From contig NZ_JAGJDY010000001.1 of the NCBI RefSeq assembly GCF_018100795.1, positions 124,001 to 188,000 on the forward strand: DNA of 64,000 nucleotides. The letters run 5' to 3'. This DNA is from Alteromonas sp. MMG017 (GTDB taxonomy: Bacteria; Pseudomonadota; Gammaproteobacteria; Enterobacterales; Alteromonadaceae). Made by a program: the position numbers and the translations under genes. Every line of letters begins with the position of its first letter. Position 1 is the first letter of the stretch. This document shows positions 20,129-31,140 of the stretch, piece after piece. The notes below the pieces were generated by a model, which did not search any database, had not been told where the DNA came from, and saw nothing but the letters and a program-made list of their open reading frames with translations.

Positions 20129-21279
20129 TGCGTTGCTCCCTCGGCGCTATTCACACTCCCCTCACTTAATTTAACCGATTGCCCTGGCGACAGCTTATGC
20201 GTACCACCTGTTACTAAGCGGTCGCCATCACTTAAGGCACCGCGTACAAAGGCACGCTCACCGTTGGTGTAAATAACTTCAACGGTTCTGCTTTCAAGGG
20301 TAAGTCCTTCTTGTTCTGTCACGACAAAGACTCGCCATAGGCCTCGTAAACCATTGCTAAGGGCACTAGCAGGTATCCAACTGCCGGTGCTATCGCCGTG
20401 ACGTTGCCCTAATAAGGTGGCAAGATCGCCTGGTCTTAGGCCTGCATTGCTCGATAGATTTACGAGGATATCAACAGTACGGGTTTGTCTGTTGCGCACA
20501 GGGGAAAGCTGGCTCACCGTTGCTTCAATATTTAACGCATCAACATTAAGGGCTACCTTTTCACCTACCCGAAATAGAGAGACCATATCTGCTGGCACCG
20601 CAAAGCGAGCTTGTAAGGGCGCATCGCTAGTAAGACTAAGCAAGGCGGTCCCTGCAGTAACAACACTCCCTTCATCAAAATAACGCGCACTAATTATGCC
20701 TGAAAACGGCGCGAACAATTTTGTTTTAGCTTGCTCTACATCTAGACTTTTAATACTTGCTTCAATTTCTTTTACCTGCGCACTGGCAGCAGCGGTATTG
20801 GCTTTAACTTCATCTAAACGTTGCGACGATTCGAGTTTTTTCTCCACCAGTACAGTGACCCGCTTTTCGCTTAGCTCTGCTAACGTTAAATCTGCCCGTG
20901 TACGTTCTAATGTCGCGTTTAATTCCACAAGGCGCGCAGTCAATCTGTCATTGTCTAGCTTGGCTAGTACCTCACCTTTTTGAACCGTATCCCCTTCATC
21001 AACGAAAATTGCCATGACTTGGCCACTGGTATCAAAAGACACATCAGCTGCTTTGGGAGATTCAATTAATCCATAAATTTTTACCGGCATTTCAAAACCG
21101 CTTTGCAGCGTAACTCGCTGAGTGGAAACCGCGGTAGGTGGATGGTCGGTGAGTGTTTGTGTGGCGCCATTAAGCCCGGCAGCAAACAGCAGAAGCGTTA
21201 ATCCAACAACGAAGATAGTGATAGCAGCATACAATGCTGTCGATGCCCCTTTTCCTTGTTCAGTGGACTCAATTGTCAT
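20125..21279 (-). CDS. RND efflux periplasmic adaptor (membrane fusion protein)
   Basis: A 384-residue HlyD/AcrA-type adaptor linking the RND pump to an outer-membrane channel. It has an N-terminal membrane anchor (ALYAAITIFVVGLTLLLFAAGLNGA), a lipoyl/biotinyl-like half-motif (GQVMAIFVDEGDTVQKGEVLAKLD), a coiled-coil hairpin (about 120-195), a second lipoyl half (LFAPFSGIISARYFDEGSVVTAG) and beta-barrel and membrane-proximal domains. It is the first gene of a two-gene operon and overlaps the pump gene by 4 bp. The promoter region holds a palindrome that the divergent TetR protein probably binds. Confidence 0.9.
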   Translation of the reverse strand: MTIESTEQGKGASTALYAAITIFVVGLTLLLFAAGLNGATQTLTDHPPTAVSTQRVTLQSGFEMPVKIYGLIESPKAADVSFDTSGQVMAIFVDEGDTVQKGEVLAKLDNDRLTARLVELNATLERTRADLTLAELSEKRVTVLVEKKLESSQRLDEVKANTAAASAQVKEIEASIKSLDVEQAKTKLFAPFSGIISARYFDEGSVVTAGTALLSLTSDAPLQARFAVPADMVSLFRVGEKVALNVDALNIEATVSQLSPVRNRQTRTVDILVNLSSNAGLRPGDLATLLGQRHGDSTGSWIPASALSNGLRGLWRVFVVTEQEGLTLESRTVEVIYTNGERAFVRGALSDGDRLVTGGTHKLSPGQSVKLSEGSVNSAEGATQ

Positions 21280-21347
21280 TTCATTTTCCTTGCTTCTGCA
21301 GGCCTATTAGCCGAGGCATATTTGGTATACTATTTTTACTATGCTAG

Positions 21348-21371
21348 ATTATAAATACTAGACCGTCTAGT
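21348..21371 (-). promoter_or_regulatory. Efflux promoter -10 and TetR-type operator
   Basis: On the minus strand TATAAT lies at 21348-21353. Directly upstream, at 21357-21371, is the perfect inverted repeat ACTAGA-CCG-TCTAGT, placed between the expected -35 and -10 elements of the adaptor/pump operon. That is the usual position and shape of a TetR-family operator, and the divergent gene encodes such a regulator. Binding is inferred. Confidence 0.65.
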
Positions 21372-21400
21372 TTGATATTAAAAATTTAAGTGAGATTCCA

Positions 21401-22057
21401 TTGCCTGAGCAAAAAAACAAACGACAAGGCCGCCCAAAAAGCGAAGAAAAACATAACCTTATTCTTCATTCAGCGTCGTGCTTATTTATAGAGAATGGTT
21501 TCGCAAATACTTCAATGGACAATATTGCTAAGGCATCTGGGGTATCAAAACAAACGGTTTACTCTCATTTCGATAATAAAGATGCCTTGTTTAAGGCTGC
21601 TATTACAAAGAAGTGCCAATCTTACCAACTCGATACCAACCAATTGATGCAGGGCACAAATGCTAACCTACCGCTAAACCATTATTTAAAGCAGGTAGGT
21701 GCACAATTCATCAGGTTAATTCAAGACCCAGAAGCGGTTGCTGTTTTCAGGCTGGTCATTGGTGAAGCGCAAAGCACCCCTCATGTAGCAAAACTATTTT
21801 ATGATGCTGGGCCTGGTGCATCGATAGAAGCTTTCTCTGAAATGTTTTTCTTTTATGGCAAAGGCGCGCTAACGAAAGCTAACAGCGTACAGTTGGCCAT
21901 AGACTATTGTTCATTGCTACAAAGTGAATTTCATAACAAATTGCTGTGCGGTGTACAGGTGGCAATGCCCGATAAAGCCATTAGCGCCCATGTAGAAATT
22001 GCTGTCGAGAAAACCTTACTGCTATTTAATACTTATTGTACAAATAAAGACGAATAA
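21401..22057 (+). CDS. TetR/AcrR-family transcriptional regulator
   Basis: A 218-residue repressor-type protein. The N-terminal helix-turn-helix is clear: RRPK-like basic start, ILHSASCLFIENGFANTSMDNIAKASGVSKQTVYSHFDNKDALF (about residues 20-63). The C-terminal part resembles AefR-like ligand domains (FRLVIGEAQSTPHVAKLFYDAGP). It is divergent from the MFP-RND operon with the palindrome in the shared 121-bp gap, so it probably represses the pump and perhaps itself. The start is TTG, preceded by AAGTGAG at a normal distance. The inducing ligand is unknown. Confidence 0.88.
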   Translation: MPEQKNKRQGRPKSEEKHNLILHSASCLFIENGFANTSMDNIAKASGVSKQTVYSHFDNKDALFKAAITKKCQSYQLDTNQLMQGTNANLPLNHYLKQVGAQFIRLIQDPEAVAVFRLVIGEAQSTPHVAKLFYDAGPGASIEAFSEMFFFYGKGALTKANSVQLAIDYCSLLQSEFHNKLLCGVQVAMPDKAISAHVEIAVEKTLLLFNTYCTNKDE

Positions 22058-22142
22058 CTCCCCCTCAAGACGGCGACGAAGGATTACTTATTTCCTCGTT
22101 TGTTATACACTACAGCCGTTTTCGTTGATGATTGAGTGACAT

Positions 22143-23174
22143 ATGTCTGACTTTACCGGTAACCACATTCTTTCGGTTAATCAATTCGATCGTGAGGCTA
22201 TTGAGAAAGTATTCTCAGTTGCAGATTCTATGCAGCCTTATGCGAAACGCCAAAAGCGCACCACTGTGCTTGAAGGCGCTATTCTTGGTAATTTATTTTT
22301 CGAACCTAGCACCCGTACTCGCGTCAGTTTCGGTACTGCGTTTAACCTTTTAGGTGGCGAAGTACGTGAGACCACCGGCATGGCCAGTTCAGCTTTAGCT
22401 AAAGGCGAATCACTCTATGATACCGCCCGCGTACTAAGCGGTTACTCAGACATTATTGCCATGCGTCACCCTGCTGCCGGATCGGTAGCCGAGTTTGCAG
22501 AAGGCAGTCGTGTACCAGTGATTAACGGTGGTGATGGCGCTAATGAACACCCTACTCAAGCCTTGCTCGACCTATTCACCATTAAACGTGAACTGGAATA
22601 CCATGGGCATGGTATTGACGGATTGCATATCGCCATGATTGGCGACCTTCGTTATGGCAGAACCGTACACTCGTTATCTCGCCTATTGTGCTTATTTAAA
22701 AATGTGCGCTTTACGCTAATATCTCCCAAAGAGTTAGCCATGCCACAGCCGATTATCGATACAATTGAAAATGCGGGGCATCAGCTCAATATTACTGAAA
22801 CACTTGAAGGCAGTATGGATGCCGACATTTGTTACCAAACCCGCATTCAGGAAGAGCGCTTTCCTTCTCAAGAAGAAGCGAATAAATACCGTGGAAAATT
22901 TCGTTTAAACCACTCTATTTATACTCGCCATTTCCAGTCTAAAACCGTCATTATGCATCCACTTCCTCGGGATTCTCGTATAGAGGCTAACGAGTTAGAT
23001 AACGACCTAAATTTAAATCCAAACCTTGCCATATTCAGACAAACTGACAACGGTGTTCTAGTACGCATGGCGCTATTTGCGCTTACGTTAGGCGTTGAAG
23101 AGTTATTGACTAAATATGAACGTGAAGTGGTATGGTTCAGCAACAAGAGCAATGAATTACATGCAAAAATCTGA
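22143..23174 (+). CDS. pyrB: Aspartate carbamoyltransferase
   Basis: Catalyses carbamoyl phosphate plus aspartate to carbamoyl-aspartate, the committed step of pyrimidine synthesis. Motifs: carbamoyl-phosphate loop [31 protein letters not shown], and [15 protein letters not shown]. At 343 residues it is about 30 longer than E. coli PyrB, and no regulatory pyrI follows, so it is probably a stand-alone long form. The hemL start lies within its 3' end, an unusual tight coupling. The region between TetR and pyrB (85 bp) holds no obvious leader terminator. Confidence 0.95.
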   Translation: MSDFTGNHILSVNQFDREAIEKVFSVADSMQPYAKRQKRTTVLEGAILGNLFFEPSTRTRVSFGTAFNLLGGEVRETTGMASSALAKGESLYDTARVLSGYSDIIAMRHPAAGSVAEFAEGSRVPVINGGDGANEHPTQALLDLFTIKRELEYHGHGIDGLHIAMIGDLRYGRTVHSLSRLLCLFKNVRFTLISPKELAMPQPIIDTIENAGHQLNITETLEGSMDADICYQTRIQEERFPSQEEANKYRGKFRLNHSIYTRHFQSKTVIMHPLPRDSRIEANELDNDLNLNPNLAIFRQTDNGVLVRMALFALTLGVEELLTKYEREVVWFSNKSNELHAKI

Positions 23175-24444
23175 AGTCCTTTTTACCCGCGCCCAAAAAA
23201 CAATTCCTGGCGGTGTTAATTCTCCCGTTCGCGCCTTTAAAGCCGTTGGCGGAACACCTCGCTTTATTACCAAGGCTGATGGCCCTTACATGTGGGACGC
23301 CGACGGTAAACAGTATATCGATTACGTGCAATCATGGGGTCCCATGGTATTGGGTCATAACAACCCACAAATTCGTCAAGCAGTCATCGATGCCTCTGAA
23401 TTCGGCCTTTCATTCGGTGCGCCTACCGAAGCTGAAATCATTATGGCTGAAACGGTCAGTAAATTGGTGCCGTCGATGGAAATGGTACGCATGGTAAATT
23501 CAGGAACTGAAGCCACCATGTCGGCTATTCGCTTATCTCGTGGCTACACGGGTCGCAATAAAATCGTTAAATTTGAAGGCTGTTACCACGGCCATGCCGA
23601 CTCTTTGCTAGTAAAAGCAGGTTCTGGGGCATTGACCATGGGCGTGCCAAGCTCTCCTGGGGTACCCGCTAACGTGGCCGAGCACACCGTTACTGTCGAA
23701 TATAACAATATCGATAGTGTAAAAGAGGTGTTTAATGCTCACGGAAACGACATTGCCTGTATAATTGTTGAGCCAGTTGCTGGTAATATGAACTGTATTC
23801 CACCTGTTGAAGGCTTTTTAGAAGGTCTTCGTGAAGTGTGTGACGAATACGGTAGTCTTCTGATATTTGATGAAGTGATGACTGGTTTTCGGGTATCCCG
23901 CGGCGGAGCTCAAGAACGTTATGGCATAAAACCCGACTTAACTTGCTTAGGTAAAGTAATTGGCGGCGGAATGCCGGTAGGTTGCTTTGGTGGTAGAAGA
24001 GACATTCTTACCCATATTGCCCCTACAGGTCCTGTTTACCAAGCTGGTACGCTTTCTGGTAACCCAGTGGCGATGGCAGCCGGTTTGGCCGCCATGCAGC
24101 AAATTCAAGAAGAAGGTCTTTACGAAGGCATCTTTGAAAATACCCAAGCGCTCGCTGATGGTATGCAAGCTCTTGCCAATAAGCATGGCATTAAACTAAG
24201 TACTAATGTTGCCGGCAGTATGTTTGGGATATTCTTTACCGACATTGAGCGCGTTACTAATTATCAGCAGGCCATTAACTGCAACACAGAGCAGTTCAAC
24301 AAATTTTACCACGGCATGTTGGAGCAAGGTGTTTACTTGGCACCTGCCTCATACGAAGCTGGATTTGTATCGAAAGCGCATGATAAGGATATCATTGCTA
24401 AAACTTTAGAAGCAGCTGACAAGGTGTTTGCAATGCTCAAATAA
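23161..24444 (+). CDS. hemL: Glutamate-1-semialdehyde 2,1-aminomutase
   Basis: PLP enzyme that makes 5-aminolevulinate from glutamate-1-semialdehyde in C5 heme synthesis. Seen: [15 protein letters not shown] near the start, [38 protein letters not shown] and the PLP lysine in [15 protein letters not shown] 23161 gives 427 residues, matching the family. An ATG at 23152 would add three residues, and the frame is also open from 23116. All these starts lie inside pyrB (stop 23174), so translation is probably coupled. A nucleotide cyclase gene follows 18 bp later. Confidence 0.95.
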   Translation: MQKSEVLFTRAQKTIPGGVNSPVRAFKAVGGTPRFITKADGPYMWDADGKQYIDYVQSWGPMVLGHNNPQIRQAVIDASEFGLSFGAPTEAEIIMAETVSKLVPSMEMVRMVNSGTEATMSAIRLSRGYTGRNKIVKFEGCYHGHADSLLVKAGSGALTMGVPSSPGVPANVAEHTVTVEYNNIDSVKEVFNAHGNDIACIIVEPVAGNMNCIPPVEGFLEGLREVCDEYGSLLIFDEVMTGFRVSRGGAQERYGIKPDLTCLGKVIGGGMPVGCFGGRRDILTHIAPTGPVYQAGTLSGNPVAMAAGLAAMQQIQEEGLYEGIFENTQALADGMQALANKHGIKLSTNVAGSMFGIFFTDIERVTNYQQAINCNTEQFNKFYHGMLEQGVYLAPASYEAGFVSKAHDKDIIAKTLEAADKVFAMLK

Positions 24445-24462
24445 CAATAATGGATAGGTATT

Positions 24463-25545
24463 TTGACGACAACGGATTGGTTACTACTAAGTGTCTTGTT
24501 TTTAGTTTTTGCTTACAGTGTTGTCGTTACCGCTGTGCTGGTGAAGTATCGCCGGCACAGACTCAATAGACTTGTATACCGACAACGAGTTAGAGCAAAA
24601 TTAAAATCAGATCCCTCAACCGATCAGCATAATCAACACGTTGCTGATGAAGCGTTAAAGTTATCTCAAGCCTTTCAAAAGTTCGTCCCCCAACAGTTTA
24701 TCGACCACATTACAAAAACCGGTTCAGGCCATATTGAGCTTGGTTATGCCGATGAGCAAGATGTGGCAATTCTTTTTTGCGACATCCGCGGGTTTACCGG
24801 CTTATCAGAAAAAATGCGTCCTCAGGAACTCATGGGTTTTCTCAACTCGTATTTTCTGCGTATGAATAAACCCATCCACGAGAACGGCGGGTTTATCGAT
24901 AAGTTTATCGGCGATGCCATGATGGCATTGTTTGATCACCCTGGTGGTACTCCGCAAGATAAAGCAATTGACGCGATTAACGCTGCGATGGAATTACGCA
25001 AAACCCTCGATTTTTATAATATTCGTCGTAAACGTAAGGGCTTTGTTCCCATTAATGTGGGCGTGGGAATACATTATGGTCCTGTGGTAATGGGAACGGT
25101 AGGTTCCGACGATAGAATGGATACCACAGTTATTGGCGACAGCGTTAATATTGCCTGTCGTTTAGAAGCGCTAGCGCCAAAATACGGTGCTGACATTATT
25201 GTCAGTGCACAAGTACTTGAAGGAATGGGAGATAAGTTCCCTATTAAAACACGGCTTCTTGACTGGGTTCGGGTAAAAGGGCGCAAATCCCCCATCCGAA
25301 TTTATGAAGTGCTTAGCCATTTGCCATATGAACAGCAGGAAGAACGGTTTTCGGTTCAATCTAAAATCGCCGCTGGCTTAGCTTGTCGAATAGATAAAGA
25401 GTGGGATTTGGCCATCGCGCACTTTGAAGCGGCGCTAGCCATTCTTCCTCAAGATTCCTTGGCAAAGCACCACATCGATGTGTGTCGTATATATCAAAAC
25501 ATGCTGCTGCCAGATGACTGGGATGGCGCGTTAAATATTCAGTAA
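24463..25545 (+). CDS. Class III adenylate/guanylate cyclase
   Basis: A 360-residue protein with one N-terminal membrane helix (about 5-28), a short linker and a class III cyclase domain (about 90-285). Metal-binding aspartates are present in ILFCDIRGFTGLSE and FIDKFIGDAMMALF, and the transition-state Asn/Arg pair in VIGDSVNIACRLEAL, so it should be active. The C-terminal ~60 residues look helical and TPR-like (AAGLACRIDKEWDLAIAHFEAALAI). The start is TTG at 24463. The 18-bp gap suggests co-transcription with hemL. ATP is more likely than GTP as substrate, but this is not certain. Confidence 0.85.
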   Translation: MTTTDWLLLSVLFLVFAYSVVVTAVLVKYRRHRLNRLVYRQRVRAKLKSDPSTDQHNQHVADEALKLSQAFQKFVPQQFIDHITKTGSGHIELGYADEQDVAILFCDIRGFTGLSEKMRPQELMGFLNSYFLRMNKPIHENGGFIDKFIGDAMMALFDHPGGTPQDKAIDAINAAMELRKTLDFYNIRRKRKGFVPINVGVGIHYGPVVMGTVGSDDRMDTTVIGDSVNIACRLEALAPKYGADIIVSAQVLEGMGDKFPIKTRLLDWVRVKGRKSPIRIYEVLSHLPYEQQEERFSVQSKIAAGLACRIDKEWDLAIAHFEAALAILPQDSLAKHHIDVCRIYQNMLLPDDWDGALNIQ

Positions 25546-25558
25546 CGCCTCACCGAGG

Positions 25559-26488
25559 TTATTCAGATTCTGTATTTTTCGCCTGCTCGCGAATAAAGGT
25601 TACAGACGGCGCAAAAAAGGCAGCACCTGTTTCCGCATTGGTGAAATCTAACCAGCGGTCGTAATCTCCGTCACCATTGCCATATATTTGGCTATGCAGC
25701 ATAGCTTTAAAGGGTCTAGCACTGGCCGAACAACTTACAAACAGCAGCCCTTGCGACACCATATCGCCATAAGGCATACCTTGTTTTATCAGCCCTGCTT
25801 TACCACTTTCAGTGGTAATTATGTTGGCGCGCACACTATGAGAAGATTCAGATTGTTCTGCACTCACCAAGTTATGCTGCTGAGTTGTCCCCATCACTTG
25901 TTCTTGCTGCCGTGATGAGAGGCTGTGCCAACGGCGTAAGTCATGCTTGTAGCGCTGTACGTGAAGATAACTTCCACCGCTAAAATCAGGATCGTTTTCG
26001 CTTACGATGGCAACCTCTCTGCGCTTCATTCCACGCGGGTTGTCAGCAGCATACAAGTACCCGGTAAGATCCCGTCCATCGAGGTAACGAAAACCACGAA
26101 TTTGTTCTACCATTTCTACGTGTAATCGCAGTAAATCCATCACTTCGATACCGATGGCATGACAAATATCTAACCGATCAGCCCTAATTTGAATAAACAA
26201 ATCACAGGGCATAGTAGGCGCACTTCTGTCCTCACACTGCATATCAGGGAAAGGCATCAGTTCTACTGGAATTAACCCTGGGTACACTTCAGTCCAATAA
26301 CCGGTTCCAATTGCCACAACGCCGGTCACCATGGCTTCGTAGTGCTCTGACTCAAAGTGTTCGAATATATCCAACACCCGGGCAAGCTTCGCCCTTACCG
26401 CCTCACAATCGTCATCAATAACGTTAAGCAGTAAATATTGCGCATGTAAATTAGGTTCTGCGCAAATCCCTTTTTGTGGTTGTGTCAT
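25559..26488 (-). CDS. DyP-type heme peroxidase (YfeX-like, class B)
   Basis: A cytoplasmic dye-decolourising peroxidase of 309 residues. The catalytic aspartate lies in GFRYLDGRDLTGY (family motif GxxDG), GGSYLHVQRYKHDLRRWH is the class B signature, and the proximal heme histidine is in SSHSVRANI. No Tat or Sec signal is visible. ATG 26488 is chosen because AAGAG stands 5 bp before it; a GTG two codons earlier is also open. It stands alone, convergent with the cyclase gene (13-bp gap), and no encapsulin gene is near. The physiological substrate is unknown. Confidence 0.88.
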   Translation of the reverse strand: MTQPQKGICAEPNLHAQYLLLNVIDDDCEAVRAKLARVLDIFEHFESEHYEAMVTGVVAIGTGYWTEVYPGLIPVELMPFPDMQCEDRSAPTMPCDLFIQIRADRLDICHAIGIEVMDLLRLHVEMVEQIRGFRYLDGRDLTGYLYAADNPRGMKRREVAIVSENDPDFSGGSYLHVQRYKHDLRRWHSLSSRQQEQVMGTTQQHNLVSAEQSESSHSVRANIITTESGKAGLIKQGMPYGDMVSQGLLFVSCSASARPFKAMLHSQIYGNGDGDYDRWLDFTNAETGAAFFAPSVTFIREQAKNTESE

Positions 26489-26538
26489 GGGCACTCTTAT
26501 TGTTATTTAACCATGGCGAACAATGAAACAAGTGTGTA

Positions 26539-28218
26539 TTAATAACCCGCTGCTTGTCCATCTTTTCGGCTTTCAGAAGCCCCAAAGTAAACCTTTCGCT
26601 TATCATCCCACATTATGGCTTGATAACCCCCAAAAGCGCCAACAACACGCTGCAATGTGTGTCCCCGCTCCATTAACTCTCGCTGCACTGTTTCATCGAA
26701 GCCAGATTCAAGGCTGATATAACCGCCATCACGCATCAACTTACCCGTTGGAGTACTAGAGCCACTATGTAAAATACGCGGCGCATCACCAGCTTCTTGT
26801 AAATTCATGCCGAAATCGAGCATATTCACGATAATTTGTGCATGCATTTGAGGCTGTGTGCCTCCGCCCATAACGCCAAAGCTTAAAAACGGCGCACCAT
26901 TACGAGTAACAAATGCAGGGATAATTGTATGAAATGGGCGCTTTTCAGGCTTAAGTTCGTTGAAATGTCCTTCTTCTAGCGTAAACATCTCACCTCGATT
27001 TTGTAGTACAAAACCAAGCCCTGGCGGTGTCATACCTGACCCCATACCGCGATAATTACTTTGAATGAGCGATACCATGTTACCGTCTTTATCGGCCACC
27101 GTTAAATAAACTGTATCGCCATCGTAAATACCTGCATCTACACGCTTTGCGGCCCTATCATCGTTAATAAGCTGCTGGCGTTTGGTGGCGTAATCTTTGG
27201 AAATTAACCACTCAACGGGAATGTCATTAAATGCGGGATCAGCATAAAATTTTGCGCGATCTTCAAACGCTAACTTTTTAGCTTCTACGAAGGTGTGGAT
27301 GTAATCAGCAGAATTAAACCCCATGCCTTCAATGTCGTAGCGCTCTAATACATTGAGTATTTGTAATGCCGCAATGCCCTGCCCATTAGGGGGAAGCTCC
27401 CATACATCGTAGCCACGATAATTCGCCGATACCGGTTCTACCCACTCTGACGAATGCGATGCTAAATCGGCATAAGAAAGATAGCCACCTTGGGATTTCA
27501 TATAGGCATCAATATTTTGCGCAATGTCACCCTTATAAAAAGCATCTCGCCCACCGGTTGCAATTTTTTCGTAGGTTACCGCAAGACCAGGGTTCTTAAA
27601 TACATCCCCTTTTTTAGGGACTTTTCCATTAATAAGAAACGTTTCTGCAAAACCATCGTAATGACCAATTCTGTCATTGTTCATTGCTAAATAATAAGCA
27701 ACCAGTTCAGAAACTGGAAAGCCATTCTTTGCATATTCAATGGCCGGCGTAAGCAAAGCCGTCATAGGCAATTTGCCAAACTTTTCATGGAGCATAAACC
27801 AGCCATCTACTGCCCCAGGCACAGACACTGGCAGTGGGCCGAATTTAGGTATTTGCGCTAAACCTCTATCGTTAAACACTTGTTTGGTCAGTAGCTTTGG
27901 AGAGCGGCCCGATGCGTTCAACCCAACTAACTTGTTTTCCTTGGCATCCCATACCATTGCGAATAGATCGCCGCCTACACCTGCCCCTGTAGGTTCAACA
28001 AGCCCCAGCATAGCGTTCGCAGCAATGGCAGCATCTACGGCGCTTCCGCCGCGTTTAAGCACGTCCAGAGCCACTTGGGTTGCAAGCGGTTGGCTCGTAG
28101 CGGCCATACCATGTTGCGCAATAACTTCTGAACGACTCGCAAAAGGCGCGCCGGTAACTCTATCGTACCCATAAGCCATTTGACTGACACACAGTAGTAA
28201 CAAACATCGCAACAGCAT
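26539..28218 (-). CDS. ggt: Gamma-glutamyltranspeptidase
   Basis: A 559-residue Ntn-hydrolase that cleaves gamma-glutamyl bonds, for example of glutathione, in the periplasm. It carries a signal peptide (LLRCLLLLCVSQMAYG). The precursor should self-cleave before the nucleophilic threonine in YDGDTVYLTVADKDGNMVS. Family blocks include TSQPLATQVALDVLKRGGSAVDAAIAA-type helices, GAGVGGDLFAMVW, SNYRGMGSGM and GVMGGGTQPQMHAQI. It is on the same strand as the DyP gene, 50 bp upstream of it; co-transcription is possible. Confidence 0.93.
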   Translation of the reverse strand: MLLRCLLLLCVSQMAYGYDRVTGAPFASRSEVIAQHGMAATSQPLATQVALDVLKRGGSAVDAAIAANAMLGLVEPTGAGVGGDLFAMVWDAKENKLVGLNASGRSPKLLTKQVFNDRGLAQIPKFGPLPVSVPGAVDGWFMLHEKFGKLPMTALLTPAIEYAKNGFPVSELVAYYLAMNNDRIGHYDGFAETFLINGKVPKKGDVFKNPGLAVTYEKIATGGRDAFYKGDIAQNIDAYMKSQGGYLSYADLASHSSEWVEPVSANYRGYDVWELPPNGQGIAALQILNVLERYDIEGMGFNSADYIHTFVEAKKLAFEDRAKFYADPAFNDIPVEWLISKDYATKRQQLINDDRAAKRVDAGIYDGDTVYLTVADKDGNMVSLIQSNYRGMGSGMTPPGLGFVLQNRGEMFTLEEGHFNELKPEKRPFHTIIPAFVTRNGAPFLSFGVMGGGTQPQMHAQIIVNMLDFGMNLQEAGDAPRILHSGSSTPTGKLMRDGGYISLESGFDETVQRELMERGHTLQRVVGAFGGYQAIMWDDKRKVYFGASESRKDGQAAGY

Positions 28219-28316
28219 GATTTATTATCCTAATAAGAGAACAAACCTAATTTAGCATTATTGCTAACTAAGTAAATTATCAATAGTTTAGCGTTATTTT
28301 TAACTTTATGAAAAAC

Positions 28317-28343
28317 GAAAAAAGCCCCGCAGATGCGGGGCTT
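28317..28343 (-). terminator. Rho-independent terminator of glnK-amtB
   Basis: On the minus strand AAGCCCCGC-ATCT-GCGGGGCTT forms a strong 9-bp GC-rich stem directly followed by a run of six T (forward A run 28318-28323). It lies about 60 bp after the amtB stop and before ggt, ending the nitrogen operon. Confidence 0.88.
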
Positions 28344-28401
28344 AAGATTGGTGATACAGGCATTATCGTTATTATAAGTAATTTTGCCTGTTCAGACTTC
28401 C

Positions 28402-29649
28402 TTACGTACGGCCGTTGGTGAAGTCAGGATAAGCTTCCAGACCACATTCACTCATATCAACACCGTCGAATTCTTCTTCTTCAGTTACACGAACACCAAT
28501 GACGGCTTTAATCGCTAACCAAACAACTAGGCTTACTACAAACACCCAAACAAAGATGGTAGCAGCACCAATTAACTGACCAACGATGCTTGAACCGTCG
28601 TTAGTGAATGGAACAAGGATAAGACCAAGTAGACCAACAACACCGTGAACAGAGATAGCACCTACTGGATCATCAATTTTAAGTTTATCTAACGCTACAA
28701 TGCTTAGTACTACTAAGATACCACCAAGGCCGCCGAATAAGGTTGCTTGTAGTGGCGTAGGAGTAGAAGGCTCAGCAGTAATAGCAACCAAACCAGCTAG
28801 TGCACCGTTAAGGGCCATAGTTAGGTCGGCTTTGCCAAACATAATGCGTGCTAAGATAAGCGCTGCAATACAACCACCCGCTGCTGCTGCGTTAGTATTC
28901 ATAAATACAATCGCTACCGCGTTTGCACTTTCAACTGTTGCAGTAGCTAGTACTGAACCACCGTTAAAGCCAAACCAACCCATCCATAAAATGAATGTAC
29001 CTAGTGTAGCTAGTGGAAGGTTAGCACCTGGAATAGCGTTAACTTTACCATCAGCAGTATATTTGCCTTTACGAGCGCCAAGTACCAATACACCAGCTAA
29101 TGCTGCGGCAGCACCTGCCATGTGAACAATACCCGAACCTGCAAAGTCAGAGAAGCCAAGGTCACCAAGGGTGTACATGCCAAATACAGCTTCGCCGCCC
29201 CACGTCCAAGCACCTTCCATAGGATAGATGAAACCAGTCATTACAACAGCAAACGCTAAGAAAGCCCAAAGCTTCATACGCTCAGCCACTGCACCCGAAA
29301 CAATAGACATTGCCGTTGCAACGAATACCACTTGGAAGAAGAAATCAGCAGAAGGTGCATACGTTGCTGCATCTTCAGCAACACCTGTTGCGCCGTCACC
29401 CATAATTCCACCTAGGAACGGGCTCCACTCGCCGCCACCATACATGATGCCGTAGCCGCAAATCATATACATGGTGCTAGCAATGGCAAATAACGCGATA
29501 TTTTTAGTTAGAATTTCTGTCGTGTTTTTAGCGCGTACCAAGCCAGCTTCTAGCATGGCGAAACCTGCCGCCATCCACATAACTAGTGCACCGCAGATTA
29601 AGAAGTAAAAGGTATCTAGTGCATACCCGAGTTCAAATGTAATTTCCAT
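28402..29649 (-). CDS. amtB: Ammonium transporter
   Basis: Inner-membrane Amt/Rh channel (415 residues, about 11 helices) that brings in ammonium and is gated by GlnK. Conserved blocks: VMWMAAGFAMLEAGLVRAKN at the N-terminus, GSGIVHMAGAAAALAG with the first pore histidine, WMGWFGFNGGS, and ISVHGVVGLLGLILVPF with the second pore histidine. The ATG has a GGAG site. It follows glnK by 32 bp, the standard glnK-amtB arrangement, and should be expressed under nitrogen limitation from the sigma-54 promoter upstream of glnK. Confidence 0.95.
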   Translation of the reverse strand: MEITFELGYALDTFYFLICGALVMWMAAGFAMLEAGLVRAKNTTEILTKNIALFAIASTMYMICGYGIMYGGGEWSPFLGGIMGDGATGVAEDAATYAPSADFFFQVVFVATAMSIVSGAVAERMKLWAFLAFAVVMTGFIYPMEGAWTWGGEAVFGMYTLGDLGFSDFAGSGIVHMAGAAAALAGVLVLGARKGKYTADGKVNAIPGANLPLATLGTFILWMGWFGFNGGSVLATATVESANAVAIVFMNTNAAAAGGCIAALILARIMFGKADLTMALNGALAGLVAITAEPSTPTPLQATLFGGLGGILVVLSIVALDKLKIDDPVGAISVHGVVGLLGLILVPFTNDGSSIVGQLIGAATIFVWVFVVSLVVWLAIKAVIGVRVTEEEEFDGVDMSECGLEAYPDFTNGRT

Positions 29650-29681
29650 TATGCTTTTCTCCGCAAATTAATCGTTTTGGC

Positions 29682-31101
<1,420 letters not shown>

Positions 31102-31140
31102 CCGCTTAGGCTCTAAAACCCTTTGAGTTCTTTTGATTAA

